Shown here piece by piece: positions 16,296 through 24,978 of a DNA stretch of 64,000 nucleotides. Source of the DNA: Luteitalea pratensis (GTDB lineage Bacteria; Acidobacteriota; Vicinamibacteria; Vicinamibacterales; Vicinamibacteraceae); assembly GCF_001618865.1 (NCBI RefSeq), contig NZ_CP015136.1, positions 6,607,001-6,671,000 of the forward strand, in the 5' to 3' direction. Under the pieces are notes generated by a model. That model was not told the DNA's origin, made no database searches, and saw only the letters and a list, made by a program, of their open reading frames with translations. The number at the start of each line of letters is the position of its first letter. The first letter of the stretch is position 1. The translations under genes were made by a program, and so were the position numbers.

Positions 16296-18989
16296 ATGGC
16301 CACTGCGGCACCGGCCCGCGCCACGCTGATCGACTTCTTCCACGACGCCACGAAACGCACCGGACCGTTCCTGGTGCACGACGACGGCTATCGCACGTGG
16401 ACGTTCCGGTACGACGAGGTGGGCACGGCCGCGCGCCGCCTCGCCGCCCGGTTGCATGCGACAGGACTCGTGAAGGGTGATGCGGTCGTCCTGTGGGGCG
16501 AGAACAGGCCCGAATGGATCGTCGCCTTCTGGGCCTGCCTGCTTCGCGGCATCGTCGTGGTGCCGATCGACTATCGATCGGCACCGTCGCTCGTCGATCG
16601 GATCGCCGCGGTCGTGTCGGCACGCCTGCTGTTGATCGGCGAGGACGTCGACGCCAGTGCCGTGACGGTCGACGCGCCTCGCTGGCCCCTGACGGCGATA
16701 TTGCGGGAGGAGGCTCACGCATCGGCCGACGTCGACGACGCCCCGCCGGTCGCCATCACCGCCGACGACACCGCCGAAATCATCTTCACGTCGGGAGCGA
16801 CCGCCGAGCCCAAGGGCGTCATCATCACGCACCGCAACGTGCTCGCCAACATCGTGCCGATCGAGCGCGAGATGGCGAAGTACCTGCGCTACATCGGACC
16901 GTTCTCGCCGATCCGGTTCCTCAACCTGCTGCCCCTGAGTCACATGTTCGGGCAGGCGATGGCCGCCTTCGTGCCACCTATGCTGGGCGGCACCGTCGTG
17001 TTCATGCGCAGCCTCGCGCCAGCCGACGTCGTCCGGCAGATCTCGGCGCGACGCATCTCGGTCCTCGTGTGCGTGCCCAAGATTCTCGACGTGCTGCGCG
17101 AACACGTCCGGCACGCGTTTCCGGAGACGCGGGCGCTCCAGCCGCCTGCAGATTCAGGCCTCGCAGCGCTGCCGAAGGAGAAATGGTATCGACGCTGGTG
17201 GCGGTTCCGCCGCGTCCATCGGGCCTTCGGCCTCAAGTTCTGGAGCGCGGTGGTGGGCGCTGCCCCGCTCGACCCGGCGCTCGAGGAGTTCTGGGGCGGA
17301 CTCGGCTTCCTCGTCGTCCAGGGCTACGGCCTCACCGAGACGGCGCCGATCGTCACCCTGAACCACCCCCTGCACGCGCGCAAGGGCACGGTCGGCAAGC
17401 CGATCCACGGCGTCGACGTGAAGATCGCCGAGGACGGCGAGATCCTCGTGCGTGGCGACAACGTCTCGCAGGGCTACGTCGGCGGCACGAGCGATAGCGC
17501 GCGGACGCTCGAGGACGGCTGGCTGCACACCGGCGACATCGGCAGCCTCGATGAGCAGGGCCGGCTCTCGATCCTCGGGCGCAAGAAGGAGATGATCGTC
17601 ACCCCCGACGGCCTCAATGTCTTTCCGGAAGACGTGGAGCGGGCGCTGCTCGCGCAGCCAGGCGTACGTGACGCGGCGGTCGTGGGACGGCGATGGGACG
17701 GCGAGGAACGGGTCCACGCCGTGGTGGTGCTCGACGACCCGGAGAGCCTGCCGCACGTGGTCCAGCACGCCAATGCGACGCTGGCCGATCACCAGAAGAT
17801 CCGCAGCGCCTCGCAGTGGACGGGGACGGACCTGCCGCGCACCGAGGGGACCCGCAAGCTGAAACGCACGGCCCTTCGCGCCTGGGTCGAGTCGGGCGAG
17901 CAGGCGAACGCGCGCCCCGTGACCGGCGAGGATGCCCTCCGCCACGTCCTGGCCCGGTTCGCCAAGGGCCGCGACGACGTCGGCGATGACACGACGCTGG
18001 AGGCGCTGGCCCTCAGTTCGCTCGAGCGGGTCGAGTTGCTGATGGCGCTCGAGCAGCAGTTCCAGACCATCGTGGACGAAGGGGCGTTCGCGGCGGCGCG
18101 CACCGTCGGAGACCTGCGGCGCCTGGTCGGCGACGGTGGGTTACCAGCGGCGGCGGACCAGGGAACGCCTGCGACGCCGCGTGTGCGTAGCGGCCGACCT
18201 TCCACCGTCGCCAAGGCTACGGTGGACAAGTCAGGTCGATCGTCTCGCGAGTCAGCGGTCGGTGAGGCGCCGTCCACGATCGACACCCTCCGAGAGGGGC
18301 TGGATGACTTCCCGAGCTGGAACCGGGCCTTGTTGCCGTCCTGGGTACGTCGCGTGAGCCAGGCGACGTGGATCCTGCCGATCGGCCGGCTCTTCGCCTG
18401 GGTGCGCGCCAGCGGCCTGGAACATCTGGCGGGCCTGGAAGGTCCCGTGGTCTTCGCGGCCAACCACCAAAGCCACATGGATACGCCGGTCGTCCTGATG
18501 GCCCTGCCACGGCGGTGGCGCGCCCACACCGCGGTCGCGATGGCCAAGGAGTTCTTCACGCCGCATTTCCATCCGGCCGGGCAGCCGTTGCACCGGCGGG
18601 TCACCAATGGCCTGAACTACTACCTGGCGTCGCTCTTCTTCAATGCGTTCCCGATCCCCCAGCGCGGGGCGGGGACACGGCACACCCTCCGTTACATCGG
18701 GCAACTGTTCGAAGAAGGCCAGTCGCTGCTGATCTTCCCCGAGGGCAAGCGGACGATGGCGGGCGAGATCAACGAGTTCCGGGCCGGGATCGGGATGATC
18801 GGCGCCAAACTGGGGGTCCCGGTGGTGCCGATACGGCTGGTGGGTGCCGACCGGCTCCTGCACCAGAAGGCGCGATTCCCGACGCCTGGGCGGGTCACGG
18901 TGCGGTTCGGGCCGCCGATCTATCTGCACGGTGACGACTACGCCGCCCTGGCGAGGCAGGTCGAGGCCGCGGTGCGGGCACTCGACTGA
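16296..18989 (+). CDS. AMP-ligase / acyl carrier / PlsC acyltransferase fusion
   Basis: An 897-residue three-domain lipid enzyme. Domain 1 (about 10-520) is an acyl-adenylate ligase: IIFTSGATAEPKGV near 162, GYGLTETAP near 343, GWLHTGDIG near 408, GRKKEMIVTPDG near 425. Domain 2 (about 540-620) resembles an acyl carrier protein; the attachment region reads LALSSLERVEL with the candidate serine at 575, where the usual preceding Asp is Ser. A linker containing a palindromic repeat follows. Domain 3 (about 690-890) is an LPLAT acyltransferase with NHQSHMD near 723 and FPEGKRT near 814. The likely role is activating free fatty acids, holding them on the carrier and transferring them to a (lyso)phospholipid, comparable to Aas. 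ATG at 16296 is used; an ATG at 16269 would overlap the divergent gene's start. Confidence 0.88.
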   Translation: MATAAPARATLIDFFHDATKRTGPFLVHDDGYRTWTFRYDEVGTAARRLAARLHATGLVKGDAVVLWGENRPEWIVAFWACLLRGIVVVPIDYRSAPSLVDRIAAVVSARLLLIGEDVDASAVTVDAPRWPLTAILREEAHASADVDDAPPVAITADDTAEIIFTSGATAEPKGVIITHRNVLANIVPIEREMAKYLRYIGPFSPIRFLNLLPLSHMFGQAMAAFVPPMLGGTVVFMRSLAPADVVRQISARRISVLVCVPKILDVLREHVRHAFPETRALQPPADSGLAALPKEKWYRRWWRFRRVHRAFGLKFWSAVVGAAPLDPALEEFWGGLGFLVVQGYGLTETAPIVTLNHPLHARKGTVGKPIHGVDVKIAEDGEILVRGDNVSQGYVGGTSDSARTLEDGWLHTGDIGSLDEQGRLSILGRKKEMIVTPDGLNVFPEDVERALLAQPGVRDAAVVGRRWDGEERVHAVVVLDDPESLPHVVQHANATLADHQKIRSASQWTGTDLPRTEGTRKLKRTALRAWVESGEQANARPVTGEDALRHVLARFAKGRDDVGDDTTLEALALSSLERVELLMALEQQFQTIVDEGAFAAARTVGDLRRLVGDGGLPAAADQGTPATPRVRSGRPSTVAKATVDKSGRSSRESAVGEAPSTIDTLREGLDDFPSWNRALLPSWVRRVSQATWILPIGRLFAWVRASGLEHLAGLEGPVVFAANHQSHMDTPVVLMALPRRWRAHTAVAMAKEFFTPHFHPAGQPLHRRVTNGLNYYLASLFFNAFPIPQRGAGTRHTLRYIGQLFEEGQSLLIFPEGKRTMAGEINEFRAGIGMIGAKLGVPVVPIRLVGADRLLHQKARFPTPGRVTVRFGPPIYLHGDDYAALARQVEAAVRALD
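18201..18226. repeat. Palindrome inside the ligase-acyltransferase linker
   Basis: Perfect inverted repeat tccaccgt / acggtgga around a ten-base loop (cgccaaggct), in frame within the coding sequence at about residues 636-644. The surrounding sequence (gtagcggccgacct upstream, caagtca downstream) looks like a dispersed-repeat context rather than protein-coding constraint. Confidence 0.7.
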
Positions 18990-19024
18990 CGTGTAATGCC
19001 TGATGCCTCATGCCGGTTACTGCC

Positions 19025-19222
19025 GGAATGCTGGAAGGCCGGAATGTCGAGAGCAGGGGGGTGATTTCGACATTCCGGCATTGCGGCATTCCCGGCATTT
19101 CCTGGCGAGCCCGTGGCGCATCTGCTAGATGCCTCAATGCTGAAAGGCCGGAATGTCGAGAGCGGGTGCGGTGGTTTCGACATTTCGGCAGTCCGGCATT
19201 CCCGGCATTTCTTGGCAAGCCC
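19025..19222. repeat. Pair of 88-base repeats with internal palindrome (G family)
   Basis: Two copies, 19025-19112 and 19135-19222, share the order: gctg(g)aaggccggaatgtcga, a variable loop starting gagc, tcgacatt(c/t)cggc, then ggcattcccggcattt and a ggc(g/a)agccc tail. In copy 1 the arms ccggaatgtcga (19039-19050) and tcgacattccgg (19067-19078) are perfectly complementary across a 16-base loop. Related copies lie at 50931-51065. They fill most of the 270-base spacer between the ligase fusion gene and infA. Confidence 0.85.
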
Positions 19223-19259
19223 TGCGTTGTGGGACAATGCACTGTTGGAGACGAACTGA

Positions 19260-19478
19260 TTGAGCAAAGACGATCTGATTGATGTCCAGGGAACCGTCAC
19301 GGCCGTGCACAGCGGCGGACTGTACCGCGTGCAGTGCGATTCGGGCCAGGAAGTACTGGCACAGCTGAGCGGCCGCATGCGCCGGTTCCGCATCAAGGTG
19401 GTGCCTGGCGACCGGGTGACGGTCGGCGTATCCCCCTACGACCCGGTCCGCGGGATCATCACCTTCCGCGTCAGGTAG
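19260..19478 (+). CDS. infA: Translation initiation factor IF-1
   Basis: A 72-residue S1/OB-fold protein binding the ribosomal A site during initiation. The sequence opens SKDDLIDVQGTVTAV and carries the family blocks VQCDSGQEVLAQLSGRMRRF, then RIKVVPGDRVTVGVSPYD and the C-terminal RGIITFRVR. The length is exactly typical. The start codon is TTG at 19260 with ggag nine bases upstream; no ATG or GTG fits. The G-family repeats end about 40 bases upstream. It is not in the ribosomal-protein operon context seen in many bacteria, so it may be a second or stand-alone copy. Several amino-acid choices (for example VHSGGLYRV) are unusual. Confidence 0.93.
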   Translation: MSKDDLIDVQGTVTAVHSGGLYRVQCDSGQEVLAQLSGRMRRFRIKVVPGDRVTVGVSPYDPVRGIITFRVR

Positions 19479-19508
19479 CCGGCGGCCTCGACCACGGCCG
19501 GCCCGGTT

Positions 19509-20318
19509 TCATTCCGCGAATTCGCGCGCCAGCGCGATCCACTCACCGTCCGGCGCCAGCCGCTGGTAATGCTGCCAGAGCGGCCGGGCGTCCTGTGAGC
19601 GCCCCAATTTCTCGTACGCCACCGCGAGGTAGAAGCACGCGTCAGCGGACTCGGGCAAGAGCTCGAGGGCCCGCGTGTAACAGCGCACGGCGTCGGCGAA
19701 CCGCCCGGCGTCGTGGTGCGTGTGCCCCAGGTTGAACCAGCCCTCGAACGTGTCGGGGGCGAGCGAGACGGCCTGTGCGTACAGCGCCGCCGCTTCGGGC
19801 AGGTGGCCGTCCGCGTACTGCAGGTTTCCAAGGTTGATCAGGGCCGGCACCAGGGCAGGATCGAAGGCCAGCGCCTCGCGATATGCCTGCATCACGATGC
19901 CGCGCGACTGTCCCGGCTGCCCGTCCATCGCGGTGGCGCGCTCGAACGCGTCCTCGGCGCGCGAGGTGTCCACCGGTGAACCGGCCGGCACGGCCTCGGC
20001 ACGGGTCGCGCGAGACGCAAGCGTCACCACGCGGGCACGGCTCTCCTGATCGGGCGTGACCGGGCCGCCGTCGAACAGCGTGAGTTGCCCCTGCCTCGCG
20101 GCGAGGAGCTGCCGCACGATCACCTTGAGGGGCATCCCGCGTCCAAGGGCGTCGTTTACCTCCCGCAGCGGGGCGAGATCGGCAAACGAGTACATGGTCT
20201 CGCCCTGTTCGCGTGTCGGCTGCACGAGCCGCCACTGCGCGAGCGACCGCAGATGATCGTCGCGCAATGCCGGAAACCTGGTGCGGACCACGCGCGCGGG
20301 CACCCGGGCGTCGGCCAT
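19509..20318 (-). CDS. MerR-like helix-turn-helix plus TPR protein
   Basis: A 269-residue cytoplasmic protein. Residues 1 to about 75 resemble a MerR-type winged helix (LRSLAQWRLVQPTREQGETM, then YSFADLAPLREVNDAL and LGRGMPLKVIVRQL). The rest, from about residue 120, contains four or so tetratricopeptide repeats, e.g. ALIVPALINLGNLQY-like, DGHLPEAAALYAQAVSLAP and AGRFADAVRCYTRALELLP. No signal peptide. The combination suggests a regulator or adaptor in which the TPRs bind a partner. It is convergent with infA across about 30 bases; no operon partner is seen. Confidence 0.75.
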   Translation of the reverse strand: MADARVPARVVRTRFPALRDDHLRSLAQWRLVQPTREQGETMYSFADLAPLREVNDALGRGMPLKVIVRQLLAARQGQLTLFDGGPVTPDQESRARVVTLASRATRAEAVPAGSPVDTSRAEDAFERATAMDGQPGQSRGIVMQAYREALAFDPALVPALINLGNLQYADGHLPEAAALYAQAVSLAPDTFEGWFNLGHTHHDAGRFADAVRCYTRALELLPESADACFYLAVAYEKLGRSQDARPLWQHYQRLAPDGEWIALAREFAE

Positions 20319-20340
20319 GGTCGCAGGGTAGCATCACGGC

Positions 20341-20375
20341 GAACGCCGAACGTCGAACGCCGTACGCCGAACGCT
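20341..20375. repeat. gaacgccgaacg array (E family)
   Basis: Five degenerate copies of a seven-base unit (gaacgcc, gaacgtc, gtacgcc) directly after the start of the TPR gene's upstream region. Reverse-strand copies (gttcggc) lie at 56504-56534 and 57813-57840; a forward copy forms the 3' end of a gene at 57606-57632. Confidence 0.75.
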
Positions 20376-20383
20376 GCTGCACG

Positions 20384-20452
20384 GGAACGGGTACCGGGCG
20401 CCGGGTACCGGGTACCGGGTAACGGGTACCGGGGAACGGGTACCGGGTACCG
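20384..20452. repeat. gggtaccgggtacc array (A family)
   Basis: About ten seven-base units, mostly gggtacc with gggcgcc, gggtaac and ggggaac variants. The units contain the palindrome ggtacc. Confidence 0.85.
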
Positions 20453-20670
20453 AAGTCGGGAATCGGGAGTCGCCGACCACCGCGTGTAGCCGTCGGACTC
20501 CAACGATATTCACCGCCTACGGCCTGCGGGCTGCAGCATATCGTGACTACCGGTGGCGCTGGCGCCATGGATCACTTGTCCGACGGGCAGCTGCGAAGAT
20601 CGGACTCGAGTCACACGCGCGCGCTGAGTCGTAAGCCGTCGACTGCAGGCGGCAGGCCGTAGCCCGTCGG

Positions 20671-20696
20671 CGGTAAGCGTTAGGCGTTAGGCGTTA
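20671..20696. repeat. gcgttaggcgtta array (C family)
   Basis: Three to four taagcgt/ttaggcg units ending 14 bases before the glucokinase ATG. Confidence 0.8.
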
Positions 20697-20709
20697 TATC
20701 CTCTGCCTC

Positions 20710-21684
20710 ATGTTGCTGGCTGGCGATCTCGGGGGCACCAAGACGCAGCTCGGGGTGTTTCGGCCGACTGGCGGACGCCCGGAATTGCTCGACTCTCGCG
20801 AGTACGTGACGCTCGACTATCCGAGCCTCTCGGCGATGATCCTTACGTTCCTCGGCGCCACGGGAGTGCGCGCGCAGGAAGTCGAGGTCGCGTGCGTGGG
20901 GGTGGCCGGGCCGAACATCAAGCAGGTGGCCAGGCTCACCAACGTGCCCTGGGCGATCGACAGCCGCGAAGTGATGGCCACGACCGGCATCCGGCGCGCG
21001 TGGATCCTCAATGACGTCGAGGCGATGGCCTACGGCGTACCAGCGTTGCGGGCCGACGAGTTGAAGGTCCTGCAGGCAGGCGAGTTCAATGCCGACGGTA
21101 ACGCCTGCCTGATGGCGGCGGGCACCGGCCTGGGGCAGGCGATTCTCGTGCGTCAGCATGGTCGCCTGGTGCCGTCGCCCTCGGAGGGCGGGCACTCGGA
21201 CTTCGGTCCGCGCGGGTCGCGAGAGATTGCCCTGCTCGAGTTCCTCACGTCGCGGTACGGCCGCGCGACCTACGAACACATCATCTCGGGCAAGGGGTTC
21301 ATCAACCTGCTGAGGTTCACGAGCGACGACCGGTCGCCGTTGCTCACCGAGGTGGACGAGGACGATCTGCCGGCGACGATCAGTCGCCACGGACTGGACG
21401 GATCCGACCCGCATTGCGTCGAGGCACTTCAGTTGTTCGTGTCCATTTACGGCAGTGCCGCGGCCAACCTCGGGCTGCAATGCGTGGCCACGGGCGGCGT
21501 CTACCTCGGTGGCGGCATTCCCTCCAGACTCCTGCCGGCCTTCGACCTCCCCTTCTTCATGGACGCGTTCCGCGCCAAACCCCCGATGACCGGCCTGGTC
21601 GAGCGGATGCCCGTCTCGATCGTCCGCAACCGCCAGACCGGCCTCCTCGGCGCCGCCGTCTACGCCGCGTCGCTCATCAAGTAA
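20710..21684 (+). CDS. glk: Glucokinase
   Basis: A 324-residue ATP-dependent glucose 6-kinase of the Glk family (not the ROK type), the entry step of glycolysis in the cytoplasm. Motifs in order: LLAGDLGGTKTQLGVF (phosphate 1), GVAGPNIKQVARLTNVPW, LNDVEAMAYGVPAL with the catalytic Asp, AAGTGLGQAIL (phosphate 2 loop), PSEGGHSDFGPRG with sugar-binding Glu/His, and YLGGGIPSRLLP (adenosine region). The length is typical. The start is ATG at 20710, immediately after C-family repeats; an upstream ribosome-binding site is weak. The repeat-filled spacers on both sides suggest that it is monocistronic. Confidence 0.93.
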   Translation: MLLAGDLGGTKTQLGVFRPTGGRPELLDSREYVTLDYPSLSAMILTFLGATGVRAQEVEVACVGVAGPNIKQVARLTNVPWAIDSREVMATTGIRRAWILNDVEAMAYGVPALRADELKVLQAGEFNADGNACLMAAGTGLGQAILVRQHGRLVPSPSEGGHSDFGPRGSREIALLEFLTSRYGRATYEHIISGKGFINLLRFTSDDRSPLLTEVDEDDLPATISRHGLDGSDPHCVEALQLFVSIYGSAAANLGLQCVATGGVYLGGGIPSRLLPAFDLPFFMDAFRAKPPMTGLVERMPVSIVRNRQTGLLGAAVYAASLIK

Positions 21685-22015
21685 CCACCACTCAGCCTGC
21701 GGCCTACAGCCTGCAGCCTGCAGCCTGCAATTTCGCCTTCATGCGGCCTGCAGGCCGTAGCCGGTAGGCCGTAGCCGTAGGCATCAGGCATCAGCCATTA
21801 CGGATCCCCGATCCACGCTTCCGTATGCGAAGTGGCGGGATGTGGACAGAACCCCATGCATTTGCTGGCAATCCGGCGCCCCGCCTGGGACCAGTGGCGG
21901 TCCGCCTGTTGCATCCAGATCCTTCTCGTCGGTAGCATCACGGCGGTTCCACGTTCGGGCGTCCGTTTCCGCGGAGACGGCCGCCCCTGACCATCGCTCC
22001 GGGAGGAGTGTTCCT
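21685..22015. other. Repeat-bearing spacer upstream of TonB receptor 1
   Basis: D-family words (agcctgcagcctgcag) occupy 21693-21729, and their reverse partners with gccgtag variants 21743-21780, followed by gcatcaggcatcagcc at 21780-21795 (J). From 21800 to about 22000 there is no gene I would support. A gggagga ribosome-binding site lies at 22001-22007, nine bases before the ATG of the receptor. Confidence 0.65.
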
Positions 22016-24748
22016 ATGGTGATCAAGCGCTGGCTGGCATCCGTGCTGGCCGTGCTCTCGTGTCTGGCACCCGCCATCGTGTGGGCAGCCGACACCGGCT
22101 CGATCTCTGGCGTCGTGTTCGATCAGGGTGGGCAACTCGTCGAGGGCGCGACCGTCCGCCTGACGGGCGACCCGCTGCCCGGGGAGCGTGTGGCGACGAC
22201 GGATTCCAACGGCGCCTATCGCTTCCCGCTGCTGCTGCCTGGCGCGTACATCCTCGAAGTCACCAAGCAGGGCTCGGGGTCGGCCAAGCGGGCGGTCACC
22301 GTCCAGGTCGACGTCGATGCGCAGACCGACGTGGTGCTGGGGCTCAACCTCAACGAAACCATCGAAGTGAGCGCGGCCGCCCCTGTCGTCGACCTCAAGA
22401 CGACCGAGGTCAACTTCAACTACGACGCGCAGCTGATCAAGGAACTGCCGCTGCAGCGCACGTATGCCGGCCTGTTCCAGTTGATTCCCGGCGTCGCCGA
22501 GAACAACAACGCGACGCCCGGCATGGTGAGCGGTGGCGCCACCCGCCAGGACAACACGTATCTGATCGACGGCGTCAACATCACCAATCCCGGCTTCGGC
22601 TACCTGAGCACCGAGGTCAACGAGTTCGATATCGCCGAGTTCAACGTCAAGCGCGGAGCGATTTCGGCGGAGTTCGGGCGATCGTCCGGCTTCGTCACCA
22701 ACGCCGTCACGCGTTCTGGCACCAACCAGTTGAAGGGCGGGTTCCGGTTCGAGGCGATTCCGAAGTCCCTGATTGCCGAGGCCGAGACGCCTTTGGCGCT
22801 CGAGAACACCGACCGCTGGATTCCGGCGTATGCGCTCGGCGGCCCAATCATGAAGAACAAGCTGTTCTTCTACACGTCGGGACAGTTGATCAAGTCGACC
22901 ACGTCGGAGCGCGTCAACAACCTCGGCCCGGTCCCCGATAGCGAAACGACGACGACGGAGTTCTTCGGCAAGCTGACGTTCGCGCCGGTGCAGTCGCAGT
23001 TCTTCAACGTCGGCTATCGCGTGCGCCCGAGCGAGACCGCCTTCGGCAGCGTCGGGATCAACGACTCACCCGAGGTCGCCACCGACAACGAGGGCACCAA
23101 CCGCGTCGCCACCGCGAACTGGAACATGTTCTTCAGCCAGCGCAACTACGTCGAGGCAAAGTACCTGCGCCTCGATGAGGAAGGCGAACAAGTCGCCCGC
23201 ACCGACCTCGGGTACCGGCCGACGTTCGACATCAACAACCTCCGGCAGATGGGGTACTTCGTCGATCCGGTCACTGGCTACCGGTACGGCGGCGCCCCAC
23301 TGCTCCTCAACCGCCAGAACTACGTGCGCAACGAGTTCCGCCTGAACACGGGCACTCTGGTGAATCTCGGCAAGACGTCGCACGACATCCGCGGCGGCTT
23401 CATGTACGAGGACACCGAAGAGGACCTCACGCGCAATGCCAACGGCTGGGGCACGATCACCCTCGTCGAGGCCGGCCGCCGCTACCAGGGCAGCTACTAC
23501 CCGACGCAGAACCCGCAGCTCTCCAAGTCGCGCACCTACAGCTTCTTCGTGCAGGACAACATCCAGATCGGCAGCCGCCTGGTGGTCAACGCCGGGATGT
23601 TGTTCAACAAGGACGAGTTCGCGCAACAGATCGGCGATGCCCGCAACACGTTCCTGACCTTCGACTACGGTGACCAGCTGCAGCCGCGCCTCGGCGTCAA
23701 CTACAACATCCGCAAGGGCAAGGGCGACAAGGTCTACGCCAACTACGGCCGCTACTACGGCAGCGACCAGAAGAGCAGCGCCCGCGCGCACGCGCCGTTG
23801 CGGCTGGTGCAGAACACGCCGTTCTTCGACGCCGTCACGGGCGCGCTGATCAGCGATACGACGAGCTCGAACACGACGAACCGCGTGATCCGCCCGGGCC
23901 TGCAGCCGACGTACACCGATGAGTGGCTGATCGGGTATGCCACGCCGCTCGGCGGCAACTGGGGCCTCGACGCCTTCTACATGGACCGCACAGCGAAGGA
24001 CTTCATCGAGGACCAGCCTTCGACCAATCTCGGACCGCCGGAGAACTTCGTCGTCGACAACCTCCAGAACGCCCGCCGCGATTACCGTGCATTCACCGTC
24101 GAGCTGAACCGGCGGATGGCCGATCGTTGGAGCACGACGGTCAGTTATGCGTGGAGCGAGTTGAAGGGCAACTATGACCTCGACTACGCGGCGGGCGCCG
24201 TGTTCAATACGTCGTCGATTCTGCAGGACGGCCCGGGCGTCTACATCGAGGATGACTTCCGCTACGGCAAGCTCGGCGAGGATCGACCACACGTGCTGAA
24301 GGTGTTCGGCACCTACATGATCACCGACAACTTCTCGCTCGGCGGCTACGTCCGCGCCCAGAGCGGCACGCCGTGGGAACGCCGCGTGCAGGACTGGTAC
24401 TCGGGCTATCGCCTCCTGATCGAGCCGCTCGGCACCAACCGGAACGACTTCTGGACCAACGTCGACTTCCTCGCAGCGTACAACCTGCGCTTCGGCAGCC
24501 GCGTCGTCACGCGTCTCGAGGCCCGCGTTCTCAACCTGTTCAACCAGCAGACGGCCTTGAGCCGTGACAACCGAGCGTTCCTCGACCCGCGGACCCGGCA
24601 GTTCAACGGCACGCAAGTCGCGGGCGACCCGGCCAGCTACACGCGCGCGCTGATCATCAACACCAATCAGCCGAACGCGGCGCTCGGCCAGCCGACGAGC
24701 TATGCGCCACCGCGGCGACTCCTGCTGACGGCACGGATCGACTTCTAG
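22016..24748 (+). CDS. TonB-dependent outer-membrane receptor, Oar-like
   Basis: A 910-residue outer-membrane protein. The signal peptide is residues 1-25 ([12 protein letters not shown]). A carboxypeptidase-regulatory-like domain follows (about 28-110: [34 protein letters not shown]), then a plug domain (about 120-250: [35 protein letters not shown]) and a long 22-strand-type barrel ending [11 protein letters not shown]. This Oar-like architecture dominates in Acidobacteria and is used to import or bind large nutrients. No TonB box can be named with confidence. The frame is open further upstream, but ATG 22016 has a good gggagga site and signal peptide. A Rho-independent terminator follows at 24841. 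Confidence 0.9.
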   Translation: MVIKRWLASVLAVLSCLAPAIVWAADTGSISGVVFDQGGQLVEGATVRLTGDPLPGERVATTDSNGAYRFPLLLPGAYILEVTKQGSGSAKRAVTVQVDVDAQTDVVLGLNLNETIEVSAAAPVVDLKTTEVNFNYDAQLIKELPLQRTYAGLFQLIPGVAENNNATPGMVSGGATRQDNTYLIDGVNITNPGFGYLSTEVNEFDIAEFNVKRGAISAEFGRSSGFVTNAVTRSGTNQLKGGFRFEAIPKSLIAEAETPLALENTDRWIPAYALGGPIMKNKLFFYTSGQLIKSTTSERVNNLGPVPDSETTTTEFFGKLTFAPVQSQFFNVGYRVRPSETAFGSVGINDSPEVATDNEGTNRVATANWNMFFSQRNYVEAKYLRLDEEGEQVARTDLGYRPTFDINNLRQMGYFVDPVTGYRYGGAPLLLNRQNYVRNEFRLNTGTLVNLGKTSHDIRGGFMYEDTEEDLTRNANGWGTITLVEAGRRYQGSYYPTQNPQLSKSRTYSFFVQDNIQIGSRLVVNAGMLFNKDEFAQQIGDARNTFLTFDYGDQLQPRLGVNYNIRKGKGDKVYANYGRYYGSDQKSSARAHAPLRLVQNTPFFDAVTGALISDTTSSNTTNRVIRPGLQPTYTDEWLIGYATPLGGNWGLDAFYMDRTAKDFIEDQPSTNLGPPENFVVDNLQNARRDYRAFTVELNRRMADRWSTTVSYAWSELKGNYDLDYAAGAVFNTSSILQDGPGVYIEDDFRYGKLGEDRPHVLKVFGTYMITDNFSLGGYVRAQSGTPWERRVQDWYSGYRLLIEPLGTNRNDFWTNVDFLAAYNLRFGSRVVTRLEARVLNLFNQQTALSRDNRAFLDPRTRQFNGTQVAGDPASYTRALIINTNQPNAALGQPTSYAPPRRLLLTARIDF

Positions 24749-24756
24749 AGCATCGG

Positions 24757-24952
24757 TCCAAGGGACAAGGGACAAGGAAGAAGTCACAAGGGCTATCAAG
24801 GGACGAGGGCCAAGGACGCGCCCTCGGAACAAGACACAAGGGACACGGCTTAGCGCGTCACGCGTTCTCCCGTGTCCTTTTTTGTGTCACTCCTTTCTTG
24901 TCACTCCTCCCTTGGCGCCCTTGTGACTACTTCCCTGTCGCTTCTCCCTTGA
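24757..24952. repeat. Imperfect long inverted repeat of caagggac words (I family)
   Basis: Left arm 24757-24844 has repeated caagggacaaggg words and tcacaagggc; the right arm, about 24867-24952, has the complementary gtccctt/cccttgtgac words (for example aagtcacaagggc at 24781 pairs with gcccttgtgact near 24917). The arms are interrupted by many mismatches. The left half lies after TonB receptor 1; the right half precedes the LLM oxidoreductase gene. Confidence 0.65.
24841..24883 (+). terminator. Rho-independent terminator after TonB receptor 1
   Basis: The stem ggacacgg (24841-24848) pairs with ccgtgtcc (24870-24877) and is followed at once by six T residues (24878-24883). It lies 92 bases after the receptor stop codon and before the oxidoreductase gene. 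Confidence 0.75.
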
Positions 24953-24978
24953 TCGTCTTCGCCATTACCCTGTGGGTG

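Larger units (their letters stand above)
20319..20709. other. Repeat-filled spacer upstream of glucokinase
   Basis: The spacer holds four repeat families in series: a gaacgcc/gaacgtc array at 20341-20375 (E), a gggtacc array at 20384-20452 (A), gtcgggaatcgggagtcg at 20453-20472 (F) and a gtaagcgttaggcg array at 20671-20696 (C). The middle part, about 20480-20640, shows no gene or clear motif. I saw no tRNA fold. The 14 bases between the C array and the ATG at 20710 contain no strong ribosome-binding site. Confidence 0.7.

Noticed and set aside
20480..20640. tRNA gene in the spacer before glucokinase
   Set aside because: No cloverleaf with a TTC-type T arm or matching acceptor stem can be drawn.
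23066..24832. Long open frame (588 codons) antisense to TonB receptor 1
   Set aside because: It is a GC-driven shadow: no start context, no recognisable motifs, and the receptor on the other strand has full-length domain support.
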